Positions 33,492 through 41,894 of a stretch of DNA of 56,250 bases are shown one piece after another. Source of the stretch: CAZHGD01 sp964531735. Its GTDB lineage: Bacteria; Armatimonadota; UBA10988. The notes under the pieces are model-generated. The model was not told the DNA's origin and searched no databases. It saw only the letters and a list, made by a program, of their open reading frames with translations. Each line of letters starts with the position of its first letter. Within the stretch, counting starts at the first letter, position 1. The stretch covers positions 1 to 56,250 of the forward strand of contig CAZHGD010000029.1 of NCBI GenBank assembly GCA_964531735.1, written 5' to 3'. Position numbers and translations under genes: made by a program.

Positions 33492-34262
33492 CTACCGGGC
33501 GGCATCAATCGGCACGACCAGGCCGTCGTAGGCGAGGCGCACCCCGGCCGGCAGCCCCTCGTTGTCCGTGGCGTCATCGAAGTCGTGGGTCAGATGCGTC
33601 AACCACGCCCGCCGCGGCCTGAGCACGGCCACCTCGGCCAGCGCCTCGTCCAGATTCTGGTGCGTCGGGTGCGGCTGGCGGCGCAGGCCGTCGATCACCA
33701 GGTCGTCGAGCCCGGCGAGGATCTCGCGCGCCCGCGGCGGCACGCTCTTGCAGTCGGGAATGTAGGCGAAGCCGCCGATGCGGAAGCCGAGCGTGGTCAC
33801 GTTGCTATGCACCACCTCGAAGGGCTGGATGACCGTGTCGCCGATGCAGAACGGCGCGTGCGGGTCGCCGATCGCGGTCAGTTCCATCCGCGGCACGAAG
33901 GTGCCGTGCTCCGGCTCGGTGAAGGCGTAGGCATACACGCGGCGGATGGTGTCCAGCACCGGCTCGGTACCGTATACCGGCATCGGGCGTCTTTGGTGTA
34001 GAATCAGCAGGCGCAGGTCATCCAGGCCAAACAGATGGTCGGCATGCGGATGGGAGATGGCGACGCCGTCGAGGCGATCGATGCCGTAGGCCAACGCTTG
34101 CTGTCGGAAGTCCGGGCCGCAATCGAGCAGGACGCGTTGCTCGCCGGCGCGGATCAGCACCGAGCAGCGGAGGCGGTGATTGCGCGGATTGCCGTTGGTG
34201 CAGACGGCGCAGCGGCAGCCGATGAACGGCACGCCGACAGAGGTACCCGAACCCAGCAACAC
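33492..34262 (-). CDS. MBL-fold hydrolase (PhnP-like, phosphoribosyl cyclic phosphodiesterase family)
   Basis: About 256 residues. A metallo-beta-lactamase fold opening with LLGSGTSVGVPFIGCRC and carrying the metal motif SHPHADHLFGLDDLR (His-x-His-x-Asp-His), a later LVIDGLRRQPHPTH and the final LTHLTHDFD. This is the PhnP/YcbJ-like branch, which opens cyclic phosphodiesters; the Cys-rich GCRCAVC segment is the zinc-ribbon-like insert of that branch. The start is uncertain: I use GTG at 34262 (AGGA 12 bases upstream); a CTG at 34298 is possible. Longer readings overlap the divergent gene and are unlikely. No phn genes are present, so it may act on another cyclic phosphate. Confidence 0.8.
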   Translation of the reverse strand: MLLGSGTSVGVPFIGCRCAVCTNGNPRNHRLRCSVLIRAGEQRVLLDCGPDFRQQALAYGIDRLDGVAISHPHADHLFGLDDLRLLILHQRRPMPVYGTEPVLDTIRRVYAYAFTEPEHGTFVPRMELTAIGDPHAPFCIGDTVIQPFEVVHSNVTTLGFRIGGFAYIPDCKSVPPRAREILAGLDDLVIDGLRRQPHPTHQNLDEALAEVAVLRPRRAWLTHLTHDFDDATDNEGLPAGVRLAYDGLVVPIDAAR

Positions 34263-34338
34263 GGCGTCGATCGGTCCTGCTCCCTGGTCCGTCGGCAGTG
34301 TACCATGAGGGCCGACAAGCGAAGCGAGGTGCGCGAGG

Positions 34339-35304
34339 ATGAGTAGCCGCTGGCGCCGCATCGGCTGGCAACAGATGCAGGTGGTGGTGCCCGAAGACTG
34401 GTGCCTGTCGAAGATCGGCCTGGAGAAGGCCGAGGGCGATCTCTGGCTGGCCGACGCCGAGATGCCGCGGCTACAGATCCGCTGGCTCGACACCACCAAG
34501 CAGAAGAGCGTCGACCCGCAAGCGACGCTCGAACGGTACTTGCAGCAGATGGAGCGGCAGGCCCGCAAGCGTAAGGAGGACTTCAGCGTCGAGCGCGACA
34601 TCAAGCTGATCGCGCGCGGTGGACGCGACGTCTCCAGCCTGGAGTGCTTCCGCTGGCAGGCCGACGCCCAGACCTACGGTGTGATCTGGTACAGCCGCGC
34701 GGCGCAGCGGGTGACCCTCGCCCAGGTCAACGGCCCCCTCGGCGACAGCGAGTTCAAGGCGCTGGCCAAGCAGGTGCTGGGCAGTCTGCAGGACACACTC
34801 GACGGCGATGACGCGCTCTGGACCGCCTACGAGCTGTCGGTGCGCGTGCCGCACGAGTGGCCGTTGCTGGCGCAGACCATGGAGACCGGCCGGACCGAGC
34901 TCAAGTTCGGCCGCGGCAAGGACCTGCTGACCATCAACCGCTATGGGCTCGCTGCCATCGCGCTGCAGCGGGCCGGCGACCTGGGCGACTGGGCCTTCTC
35001 CCAGCGCCACAAGGACTGGAGCACGTTCGACCTGGCGCGGACCGAAGGCCGACAGGGCGAGCACGAGGCGGTGACCTTCCGCGGACCGAAGAAGGGGCTG
35101 ACCGAGCGTATCCGCCAGCGCACCTTCGGCTTTTTCCACCTGCCCTACCCCTTCCTGCTCAGCGCGCGCACCTGGCACTGCGCCGAGGCCAACTGCCTGT
35201 TTTTGGTCGAGCATCTGCGAGACGCGCACTCCGACGACCTGCTCGACCGCATCTGCGAGACGATGCCGCCGGCGGCTGAGTTGCTGGCCTCGGCCAAGGG
35301 ATGA
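34339..35304 (+). CDS. Conserved hypothetical protein, first gene of a five-gene operon
   Basis: 321 residues with no recognised domain. It has no signal peptide or membrane helix and is rich in Trp, Arg and Lys. The early segment RIGWQQMQVVVPEDWCLSKIG and a repeat of the theme (ELSVRVPHEWPLLAQTMETG near 170) suggest two related halves of about 150 residues. The ATG follows GAGGTG, and a weak TACCAT lies upstream. It overlaps the methyltransferase start by 4 bases (ATGA), and the operon continues through four more coupled genes, so it is likely to act with them. I cannot assign a function. Confidence 0.6.
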   Translation: MSSRWRRIGWQQMQVVVPEDWCLSKIGLEKAEGDLWLADAEMPRLQIRWLDTTKQKSVDPQATLERYLQQMERQARKRKEDFSVERDIKLIARGGRDVSSLECFRWQADAQTYGVIWYSRAAQRVTLAQVNGPLGDSEFKALAKQVLGSLQDTLDGDDALWTAYELSVRVPHEWPLLAQTMETGRTELKFGRGKDLLTINRYGLAAIALQRAGDLGDWAFSQRHKDWSTFDLARTEGRQGEHEAVTFRGPKKGLTERIRQRTFGFFHLPYPFLLSARTWHCAEANCLFLVEHLRDAHSDDLLDRICETMPPAAELLASAKG

Positions 35305-36101
35305 CGGGTGTGACCGCCGTCACCTGGGGGCGCGAGTCACGCCAGGCCGACTGCGAGTTGGCCTGGTCAGTCGCCGCCGAACTGGGCGCGGCGGTGGTGC
35401 CTCGGCGCGAGCGGACCGTGGCCAACCTGCTGCGCGAGGAGCAGCTCCCGGACGTGGTGGTGGCGTCGGGTGGCCAACTCACCTGGCGTAGCGCGGCAGG
35501 AGGAGCTTTCTTCTTCCACCCAAACATGGCCGTGCAGCGGCTGCGGCAGATGGCCAACGGTGGCGGCGACGTGCTGGTCAGGGCGGCCGGCCTGCGCACC
35601 GGTGACTGCATCCTGGACGCGACGCTGGGGCTCGGCGCGGATGCCATCGTGGCCAGCCACGTGGTGGGACCGGCCGGCCGGGTACTCGGCCTGGAGCGTT
35701 CGCCGATCATCGCGACGCTCGTTCGGCGGGGACTGGCCAGCTATGCGCACCGGTTCGAGGAGGCGATGCGGCGGGTCGAGGTGCAGTGCGCCGACCACCG
35801 TGCCTGGCTGGCGGTCGAGCGCTCACCGTGGGACGTGATCTGGTTCGACCCGATGTTCGGGCAACCGGTCGGCGCGTCGCGCGGCCTGGACGGACTGCGG
35901 TACCTGGCCTGCGGCGAGCCGCTCGACGAGGCGACCATCGCGCTGGCGCAACGCCGCGCGCGCCGCATGGTACTGGTGAAGTGGCGCACCGGCGAACCGC
36001 GGCCGCCGTGGTTCCGGCCGGACGAGTGGGTCGGCGCGCGCGGCGCGGCCGTACACTACGCGGTGTTCGGCCCGCTGGCCGAGGCGGAGGGCGAGACATG
36101 A
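35301..36101 (+). CDS. RsmJ-like SAM-dependent methyltransferase
   Basis: 266 residues. A class I methyltransferase with the cofactor loop DCILDATLGLGADAIVAS (about 105-120), an acidic strand end (LGLERS) and the catalytic-type motif WFDPMFG (about 180). DATLGLGADA plus DPMF is characteristic of the DUF548/RsmJ family, which methylates the 16S rRNA guanosine G1516 in E. coli. The N-terminal domain (about 1-95) differs from E. coli RsmJ. Starts and stops overlap both neighbours by 4 bases, so it is co-translated with the unknown 34339 gene and the zinc-ribbon genes. A nucleic-acid target is likely; the exact site is not shown. Confidence 0.75.
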   Translation: MTGVTAVTWGRESRQADCELAWSVAAELGAAVVPRRERTVANLLREEQLPDVVVASGGQLTWRSAAGGAFFFHPNMAVQRLRQMANGGGDVLVRAAGLRTGDCILDATLGLGADAIVASHVVGPAGRVLGLERSPIIATLVRRGLASYAHRFEEAMRRVEVQCADHRAWLAVERSPWDVIWFDPMFGQPVGASRGLDGLRYLACGEPLDEATIALAQRRARRMVLVKWRTGEPRPPWFRPDEWVGARGAAVHYAVFGPLAEAEGET

Positions 36102-36475
36102 CGATCTGGGACGACCTGCGCAAGGGCGCGCAGTCGGTGGTCGACGAGGGCCAGCGGCTCACCAAGCTGGCGCGGCTCAAGGCCCGGGTCAAGGAGCTCG
36201 AGAACGAGCTGGGCGATCGCATCTACGACCTCGGCACCCGCGCGCTGGACTTGCACCGCCGCAATGAGCTACACCACTTCGAGCTGGATGAGATCTTCAC
36301 CGAGATCAAAGGCATCCAGCGGGAGATCCGCGAGCAGCAGCGCGTGCTGGACGGGTTGGCCGCCCGACCCGCCGCGGCCCAGAGCACGGCCGACCGCTGT
36401 CCCGACTGCGGCCGGCCCACCGACGAGCTAGACCGGTTCTGCCGCAACTGCGGCCACGACCTGAAGGGAGCCTGA
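36098..36475 (+). CDS. Coiled-coil protein with C-terminal zinc ribbon (paralogue 1)
   Basis: 125 residues. An N-terminal helix (MTIWDDLRKGAQSVVDEGQRL) and a long charged helix (about 25-90) probably form a coiled coil, and a zinc ribbon closes the protein (CPDCGRPTDELDRFCRNCG, two C-x2-C knuckles). The ATG overlaps the methyltransferase stop. Its helical part resembles the next gene, 36477-36842, as KARVKELENELGDRIYDLGTR against the matching segment of that protein, so the pair are tandem paralogues. The zinc ribbon suggests binding to nucleic acid or a protein partner. The function is unknown. Confidence 0.7.
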   Translation: MTIWDDLRKGAQSVVDEGQRLTKLARLKARVKELENELGDRIYDLGTRALDLHRRNELHHFELDEIFTEIKGIQREIREQQRVLDGLAARPAAAQSTADRCPDCGRPTDELDRFCRNCGHDLKGA

Positions 36476-36476
36476 G

Positions 36477-36842
36477 GTGTCCAGCTTCTTCGACCGTTTT
36501 CGTGATCTCGACCGCCTCAAGGAGCAAGCCGAGGAGTTGCTCGACCAGGGCTGGCGCGAGGGCAAGCGGCGGGCCGCGCTGGCCAAGCTGCAGGTCCGCC
36601 TGTTCGATCTCGACCGGCGCCTGAACAGCGAGTTCCGCAACCTGGGCGAGAAGGTCTGGGACCTGCACCAGGCGGATGCGCTGGTCCCCGAGAAGCTGAC
36701 CGGCCTGTTCGACCAGCTCGAGGCCATCTCGACCGAGATCGAGGCCGCCACCGACGAGATGAAGCGCCTGCGCGAAGCCCCGGCCGACGCCGACGACGAG
36801 CCGGAGGACGAGCGCAAGGTGGAGGGTGAGCCCCAACCGTGA
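36477..36842 (+). CDS. Coiled-coil protein (paralogue 2, without zinc ribbon)
   Basis: 121 residues. The helical core (about 10-100, RAALAKLQVRLFDLDRRLNS then EFRNLGEKVWDLHQADAL) matches the previous gene's, with alternating charged heptads, but the zinc ribbon is replaced by an acidic tail (ADADDEPEDERKVEGE). The GTG at 36477 has a GGGAG site and lies 1 base after the previous stop. The pair may form a hetero-oligomer with the zinc-ribbon partner. Function unknown. Confidence 0.68.
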   Translation: MSSFFDRFRDLDRLKEQAEELLDQGWREGKRRAALAKLQVRLFDLDRRLNSEFRNLGEKVWDLHQADALVPEKLTGLFDQLEAISTEIEAATDEMKRLREAPADADDEPEDERKVEGEPQP

Positions 36843-37495
36843 ACGGCGTCATCCTCGAGGGCATCCCGGCGGTCGGCAAGTCGCGCGTGCTCGCCGCGCT
36901 GCGCGAGCGCCCGTCGTTTCAGCGTCGCCTGTCCACGCTGGTGCTCAGCGAGCACTACACCGAACGCGCGGTCGAGGGCGAGGAGGACGTGGCCGCGGTG
37001 CGTTACCAGCGGCTCATGTACCGCCTGCTCGCCGCCCTGGAGCCGCTGCGCGTGCTCTCGTCGCAGGGGCGCGTGTTCGACAACGGCGGCGACAAGGCGC
37101 GGCTGCGCTACGTCTTCGAGCGCTTCCACCTGACCAACGTGCTGACGCACGGCGGCGGCAACCCGGGCATGCTCCGCGAAATCGAAAACGCGATGCGCAT
37201 CTACCACCCGGTGACCTTCTTGCTGGTGGTGGAGGCCACCGAGATCGCCGACCGCCTGGCCGACACTCTCCCGCGCCGCAATGACGGCTGGCGCGAGTTC
37301 CTGTTCCGCCATGGCGAGACGATGGCCGACGTGGCCGCCTACTACGCCGAGCAGCAGGCCGGCTACCGTGAACTGGCCGGGGCCTCGAGCCTGCCGACCT
37401 TGGAGCTGGACCTGAGCCGGCTGACCCCGGCCGAGGCGGCGGCGCGGGTGGATGAGGCGTTGGGGCAACCGGTCGGAACGCTGGTGGAACCGTAG
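36839..37495 (+). CDS. P-loop NTPase (AAA_28/nucleoside-kinase-like)
   Basis: 218 residues. A Walker A loop GIPAVGKS is at residues 8-15, followed by an NMP-kinase-like fold with a possible LID region (GGGNPGMLREIENAM). The protein is too short for an ABC protein or helicase and has no second Walker-B signature that I can place firmly; VTFLLVVEATEIADRL is the best candidate. Similar stand-alone P-loop proteins include deoxynucleoside-kinase-like and unknown kinases. The GTG start overlaps the previous stop, closing the operon of five. Its substrate and link to the methyltransferase and zinc-ribbon proteins are unknown. Confidence 0.65.
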   Translation: MNGVILEGIPAVGKSRVLAALRERPSFQRRLSTLVLSEHYTERAVEGEEDVAAVRYQRLMYRLLAALEPLRVLSSQGRVFDNGGDKARLRYVFERFHLTNVLTHGGGNPGMLREIENAMRIYHPVTFLLVVEATEIADRLADTLPRRNDGWREFLFRHGETMADVAAYYAEQQAGYRELAGASSLPTLELDLSRLTPAEAAARVDEALGQPVGTLVEP

Positions 37496-37496
37496 C

Positions 37497-37547
37497 GAGG
37501 CGGGCGGGACGCCCGCGGTCCTGAGGCGGGCGGGACGCCCGCGGTCC
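37497..37547. repeat. Tandem 25-bp palindromic repeats (two copies)
   Basis: Two identical 25-base units (37497-37521 and 37523-37547) are separated by one T. Each contains GCGGGC, a short GGGAC centre and GCCCGC, so each folds into a hairpin. They lie between the convergent NTPase and birA genes. Dispersed palindromes of this kind are typical of REP-like elements and can also end transcription. Confidence 0.65.
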
Positions 37548-37567
37548 GGGGCTCGTCGCCGCGCCGC

Positions 37568-38311
37568 CTACTCCTCGAAGCTGATGCTCACGTCGCCCAC
37601 GACCACGCGGCGTTGGCCGCCGGCCACGTCCTCGACCCACAGGGCGCCGTGCTCATCGACGTTGGCCGCCTTGCCGCGCCAGGTGCCGTCGGGTGCGGCG
37701 ACGACCACCGGCTTGCCGAGGGTCTCGTCCAGCGTGGACCAGTGCCGCCGTAGCGCGGCGATCTCGCCGCTGAGCAGTGTCCGGTAGTGCACCAGGTACT
37801 GCCGCCGCACTTCGGCCAGCAGCTCGTCGAGCGACCAGTCGCGCTGCGTCAGCAGGCGTAGCGAGGTGGCCGTCTCGGCCAGGTCGTCGGGCAGGTCGTC
37901 GGCCGCCCAGTCGACATTGACGCCGATGCCGACCACCGCCACCGTGCCCTCGTCCTGCCGTTGCGTCTCGGTCAGCACGCCGGCCAGCTTGCGCCCGGCA
38001 TGGCGGACGTCGTTCGGCCACTTCAGTCGCACGTCGAGATCAGCGCCGGCCTTGATGGCTTCGGCCGCGGCGATGCCGCCGATCAGCGTCAGCCAGGCGG
38101 AATGCGCCAGCGCCGCCGGCGGCCGCAGAATCAGGCTCATCAACAGTGACTTGCCATAGGGCGCGTACCAGTCGCGCCCCAAGCGGCCACGGCCGCTGGT
38201 CTGGTAGCGGGCCACCACCACGGTGCCTTCGGCCGCGCCGCGCCGGGCGTGGTCGCGCGCCAGATCGTTGGTGCTGGTCACCTCAGCGTAGCGGATCACC
38301 TCACTCGGCAT
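37568..38311 (-). CDS. birA: Biotin--[acetyl-CoA-carboxylase] ligase, monofunctional
   Basis: 247 residues. It attaches biotin to carboxyl carrier protein via biotinyl-AMP. The catalytic motif GRGRLGRDWYAP (about 40-51) and VRLKWPNDVRHAGRKLAGVL (about 94-113) are complete, and a small C-terminal domain (GKPVVVAAPDGTWRGKAANVDEHG) follows. The N-terminal DNA-binding helix-turn-helix of E. coli BirA is absent, so this form does not regulate biotin genes. It is last in the gltX-HAD-SIS-birA cluster; its ATG overlaps the SIS gene end by 11 bases. Confidence 0.93.
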   Translation of the reverse strand: MPSEVIRYAEVTSTNDLARDHARRGAAEGTVVVARYQTSGRGRLGRDWYAPYGKSLLMSLILRPPAALAHSAWLTLIGGIAAAEAIKAGADLDVRLKWPNDVRHAGRKLAGVLTETQRQDEGTVAVVGIGVNVDWAADDLPDDLAETATSLRLLTQRDWSLDELLAEVRRQYLVHYRTLLSGEIAALRRHWSTLDETLGKPVVVAAPDGTWRGKAANVDEHGALWVEDVAGGQRRVVVGDVSISFEE

Positions 38312-38870
38312 CGCCCCGGGCCTTCCTCATGAATACCTGCATCAGGATGTGCATCAGAATGGTGTGCCCATCCTCGCAGTGCTGCATGTCGTGGCTGTCC
38401 ACCACCACGCCGACGTCGCACAGCTCCTTCATGCGGCCGCCGCCGAACCCGGTGAAGCCGACCGTGACGCCGCCGCTCTCGCGGGCGTAGCGCAGCGTGC
38501 GAACCACGTTCTCGCTGTTGCCGCTGCCGCTGATGCCCACCACCACGTCGCCCGCAGTGAACAGGTTCTTGAGCTGCTCGACGAACACGTCGTCATAGCT
38601 GACGTCGTTGGCATAGGCCAGGATCGTCGGCAGGCTGTCGGTCAGCGGGATGATCTTGAACCGCCGGCCGCCAGGCGCATTGCAGTTCTTGTTCAGGTCG
38701 CAGGCCAGGTGCGAGGCCAACGAGCCGCTGCCACCGTTGCCGCAGACGAACACCTGCCGGCCGTCGCGCCAGGCGCTCTCGAGCACGGCCACCACCGCCT
38801 CGATATCGTCCAGTGGCAGAGCCTGCGCCATGCGGGCCGTCTCCACCAGATACTCGGCAATCTTGCTCAT
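38301..38870 (-). CDS. SIS-domain sugar isomerase (GmhA-like)
   Basis: 189 residues from the ATG at 38870, which has a GGGAG site. A single SIS domain of the GmhA (sedoheptulose-7-phosphate isomerase) type: VFVCGNGGSGSLASHLACDL (about 40-60) holds the phosphate-binding loop, and ISGSGNSENVVRTL follows. GmhA starts lipopolysaccharide heptose synthesis, but no other heptose genes are adjacent, so a different aldose-ketose isomerisation is possible. It overlaps the HAD gene start by 4 bases and birA by 11. The HAD phosphatase directly upstream could act on the product. Confidence 0.8.
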   Translation of the reverse strand: MSKIAEYLVETARMAQALPLDDIEAVVAVLESAWRDGRQVFVCGNGGSGSLASHLACDLNKNCNAPGGRRFKIIPLTDSLPTILAYANDVSYDDVFVEQLKNLFTAGDVVVGISGSGNSENVVRTLRYARESGGVTVGFTGFGGGRMKELCDVGVVVDSHDMQHCEDGHTILMHILMQVFMRKARGDAE

Positions 38871-39742
38871 GCACTTGCTCCCATCCCGCTGGGCCTGACG
38901 CCCGGCCCGCCCGACGAGGCCAGCACGAACCGCTGCATCGCCTCGGCGAAGCCGTCGTGATCGTTGTCGGCCACCACGGCGTCGGCCGCGTGCTTCACTT
39001 CGGCGAGGCTGTTGCCCATGGCCACGCCCAGGCCGGCGCCGTCGATCATCGGCACGTCGTTGAGCGAATCGCCAATCGCCAGCACCTGTTCGGGGGCGAT
39101 CCCGTGGCGCTGCGCATACTCGCTCACGGCGACCCACTTGGTGCAGCCCGACGGCATCACGTCCAGCGACCAGCTATCGTACAGCGGATGCCACAACGGC
39201 TGCGCCAGCGCGCGCCCCGCGAGCCGCGCGTTCAGCTCCGCGGTCAGCGCGCGGATCTGCTCCTGGGTGCCGAACGTGGCCGTGAGCAGCACCGGATGCT
39301 CCAGCCAGGCCAGCAGGTCGGGCACCTGGTCGGCGCGCTCCAGGTTGCTGTCCACAAACGCCTGGTTGGTCGGGTGGCGCCGCTCGTAGTAGACGTCGTC
39401 GCCGCGCCGCGGGTCCTCGTAGACCAACGGCTCGAAGCCGGCCTCACGCTGCGCGGTCACCGCCTCGCGGGCGGTCTCCGCCGGCAGCAAGCGACACGAC
39501 CAGGGCGCCTCGGTGATGCTGTCGTGAACCAGGGCGCCATTGGCGAGCACCAAAGGCACATCGTAGCCGAGTTCGGCCACCAGTGTCCGCGCGGTCACCG
39601 CGGTCCGGCCGGTCGCCACCAGCACGGTCACGCCGCGTGACAGACAGTCACCGACCGCCTGCCGCACCGCCGGCCGGATGCGGTCGGCGCTGTCGCACAG
39701 CGTCCCGTCGACATCGGTGGCCACCAGGCGGATGTCGGCCAT
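38867..39742 (-). CDS. HAD-superfamily sugar phosphatase (Cof-type)
   Basis: 291 residues. HAD motif I is DVDGTLCDS (about 9-17), motif III includes the Lys in SGCTKWVAVSEYAQRHG, and motif IV is GDSLNDVPMIDGAG. The large C2B cap between motifs I and III places it with the Cof/YidA-like phosphatases, which remove phosphate from sugar phosphates, pyridoxal phosphate or others. The ATG at 39742 overlaps the gltX stop by one base (TGATGG). Together with the SIS isomerase it suggests a small sugar-phosphate module in a tRNA-synthetase operon. Confidence 0.85.
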   Translation of the reverse strand: MADIRLVATDVDGTLCDSADRIRPAVRQAVGDCLSRGVTVLVATGRTAVTARTLVAELGYDVPLVLANGALVHDSITEAPWSCRLLPAETAREAVTAQREAGFEPLVYEDPRRGDDVYYERRHPTNQAFVDSNLERADQVPDLLAWLEHPVLLTATFGTQEQIRALTAELNARLAGRALAQPLWHPLYDSWSLDVMPSGCTKWVAVSEYAQRHGIAPEQVLAIGDSLNDVPMIDGAGLGVAMGNSLAEVKHAADAVVADNDHDGFAEAMQRFVLASSGGPGVRPSGMGASA

Positions 39743-41241
39743 CACGCGCCCTCGCCGGTGACCAGCGCCGGCGCGCGGCGCAGCCGCTCGACCACCCGGT
39801 CGCGGCCGACGGCCAGGCACAGCTCGAACGCGCCAGGGCCCACGCCCTGCCCGGTCACCGCCACGCGCAAGGCGTTGATGATGACGCCGTGGCCCAGGCC
39901 GGCCTCGTCGGCCACGGCGCGCGCGGCTTCCTCCGCCGCGGCGAGCGTGAACTCGGCCAGGCCGGCGAACCGGTCGGCCAGTACCGGCAACACCTCGGCC
40001 AGCTTCGGCTCCTTGCGCAGGCTCTTCTGCACGGCCTTCGGCTCGTACTCGAAGGTGTCGGCGAAGTAGGCCGCGCCCTGGCTACTGAAGTCCTTCAGCG
40101 TCCAGTACCGCTCGCGGATCAGCTCGACGGTGGAGCGGAACCAGGCCGCCTGTGCCCCGGCGTACTCGTCGCGCCAGAGGCCCGCGTCGCGCAACTCCGC
40201 TGCCACATACGGGCAGAGCCGCTCAAACGGCATGGTCCGCACGTACTCGGCGTTGATCGCCTGCGCTTTGGCGTCGGTCCAGCGCTTGGGATCGTGCTGG
40301 TCGAAGCTGAACTTCGCATTGGCGCGGTTGACGCGCTCCAGCTTGAACCGTTCGATCAGCTCGTCGATGCTGAAGATCTCGCGCGTCTCGTCGCCTTCGG
40401 CCGGCGACCAGCCCAGCAGCGCGATGAAGTTGAGCAGCGCTTCGGGCAGGAAGCCACGATCGCGATAGGTGGTCACGCTGACCACGTCGCCGTGCTTGCG
40501 CTTGCTCATCTTCTCGCCGTTGGCCGCCATGATCAGCGGCAGGTGGGCAAACTGCGGCACCGGCGCGCCCAGCGCGCGGTAGAGCAGGATCTGCTTCGGC
40601 GTGTTGCTCAGGTGGTCCTGACCGCGCACCACATGCGTGATGCGCGCGTCGCGGTCGTCGCAGACCACGCTGAGCATGTACAGCGGCGAGCCATCGGCCC
40701 GCAGCAGGACGAAGTCGTCAATCTCGTTCGGGTCGATGCTCTGGGCGCCGTAGACCGCGTCCGTGAACTCGATCGGCCCGCCCGCGCGCGGCACGCGGAA
40801 CCGCACCACCGACGGCGCGCCCGAGGCAGCGCGAGCGGCCTGTTCCGCAGCCGAGATGACGCAGTCCGGCGCGGTGTACTTCCACGACGGATTGCCGGCC
40901 GCCTTGGCGGCGTCGCGCACGGCGGCCGTCTCCTGGGTCGTGGCGTAGCAGCGGTACGCCGTCCCGTCGGCCAGCAGTTGCTCGGCGGCGGCCACGTGTT
41001 GCGGCAAGTTGGCCGACTGGTAGACTGGCCCCTCGTCCCAGGTCAGACCGAGCCACTCCATCCCCTCGAGGATGATCCGAATGCTCTCGTCGGTGGAGCG
41101 TTCCTTGTCGGTGTCCTCGATGCGCAGCACGAACTTGCCGCCTTGCTGGCGCGCATAGAGCCAACTGAACAGCGCCGTGCGCGCGCCACCGACATGGAAG
41201 TAGCCGGTGGGCGACGGGGCGAAGCGGGTGCGGACCTCCAA
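39742..41241 (-). CDS. gltX: Glutamyl-tRNA synthetase
   Basis: 499 residues. Class I aminoacyl-tRNA synthetase charging tRNA-Glu. Motifs are PSPTGYFHVGG (the HIGH-like block reads FHVG, normal for bacterial GltX) and KMSKRKHG with the second ATP-gripping lysine. GQDHL and the C-terminal helical anticodon-binding domain are present. The start is a TTG with a GGAG site 5-6 bases upstream; no better start fits. It heads the four-gene operon. A weak TACCAT lies at 41279-41274 with a poor -35, so the promoter is uncertain. No glutaminyl synthetase or Gat genes are in the window. Confidence 0.96.
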   Translation of the reverse strand: MEVRTRFAPSPTGYFHVGGARTALFSWLYARQQGGKFVLRIEDTDKERSTDESIRIILEGMEWLGLTWDEGPVYQSANLPQHVAAAEQLLADGTAYRCYATTQETAAVRDAAKAAGNPSWKYTAPDCVISAAEQAARAASGAPSVVRFRVPRAGGPIEFTDAVYGAQSIDPNEIDDFVLLRADGSPLYMLSVVCDDRDARITHVVRGQDHLSNTPKQILLYRALGAPVPQFAHLPLIMAANGEKMSKRKHGDVVSVTTYRDRGFLPEALLNFIALLGWSPAEGDETREIFSIDELIERFKLERVNRANAKFSFDQHDPKRWTDAKAQAINAEYVRTMPFERLCPYVAAELRDAGLWRDEYAGAQAAWFRSTVELIRERYWTLKDFSSQGAAYFADTFEYEPKAVQKSLRKEPKLAEVLPVLADRFAGLAEFTLAAAEEAARAVADEAGLGHGVIINALRVAVTGQGVGPGAFELCLAVGRDRVVERLRRAPALVTGEGA

Positions 41242-41297
41242 CAGTGTCTCCAGGCTGAGTGGTTGATGTCAGCATGGTAGCACAGGTGCCCCAGATG

Positions 41298-41329
41298 GCG
41301 AAGGCCGGGCCACGATGCCCGGCCTTCGC
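41298..41329 (-). terminator. Strong stem-loop after cheW
   Basis: GCGAAGGCCGGGC (41298-41310) pairs perfectly with GCCCGGCCTTCGC (41317-41329) over a 6-base loop. It is the most stable stem in the gap 41242-41348, 20 bases below the cheW stop on the minus strand. No T-run follows. It probably separates cheW from the gltX operon. Confidence 0.6.
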
Positions 41330-41348
41330 GGTCTGCCTGGAGGCCGTC

Positions 41349-41864
41349 TCACGCCGCAAGGTCAAAGGCAGTCAGGTCCTGCGCGCTCAACACCCGGTCG
41401 ATGTCCAGCAGCATGATCACCGTCTGCGCCACCTTGCCCATCGCCAAGATGAAGTCCGTCTCGCTCCCGCCGCCGAACTGCGGCCGCACATCGATCTGGT
41501 CCGCCGTCACATCACGGACCTCGTTCACCTGGTCGACCACGATGCCGACCGGCACCGCTTCGGCGCCTTGGCTCACTTCCACGACGATGATGCACGTCTC
41601 CGGCGTGTCGGCCACCGCCGCCATCTCGAACTTGCGCCGTAGATCGATCACCGGGATGATCTTCCCGCGGAGGTTGATCACGCCGCGCACGAAGTCCGGT
41701 GTCCGGGGCATCGCCGTGATGTCCATCAGGCCGATGATCTCGCGCACCGTCAGGATGCCCAGACCGTACACCTCGTCGGCCAGGCGGAAGGTCAGGTATT
41801 TCCCGGCCAGATGCCCAAGCCCGAGTTCGCCGCCGTCACCGCCACAGTCCATCGTCTCGCGCAT
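41349..41864 (-). CDS. cheW: Chemotaxis coupling protein CheW
   Basis: 171 residues. CheW links chemoreceptors to the CheA kinase. The SH3-like fold starts at about residue 20 (GKYLTFRLADEVYGLGILTVREI) and has the usual PDFVRGVINLRGKIIPVIDLRRKF and GIVVDQVNEVRDV blocks. The ATG at 41864 has a GAGGAG site. A stem-loop stands between it and the receptor gene. No cheA, cheY, cheB or cheR lies in the window, so the rest of the pathway must be elsewhere. Confidence 0.93.
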   Translation of the reverse strand: MRETMDCGGDGGELGLGHLAGKYLTFRLADEVYGLGILTVREIIGLMDITAMPRTPDFVRGVINLRGKIIPVIDLRRKFEMAAVADTPETCIIVVEVSQGAEAVPVGIVVDQVNEVRDVTADQIDVRPQFGGGSETDFILAMGKVAQTVIMLLDIDRVLSAQDLTAFDLAA

Positions 41865-41894
41865 CGCTCTCTGCTCCTCTTGGCCACCGGCCGC

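Noticed and set aside
34263..34604. N-terminal extension of the MBL-fold protein
   Set aside because: It is antisense to the 34339 gene and has no family similarity; conserved sequence starts at LLGSGTSVG.
41274..41302. gltX promoter (TTCGCC-N17-TACCAT)
   Set aside because: The -35 matches only three consensus bases and lies in the cheW terminator stem, so it is too weak to report as a feature.
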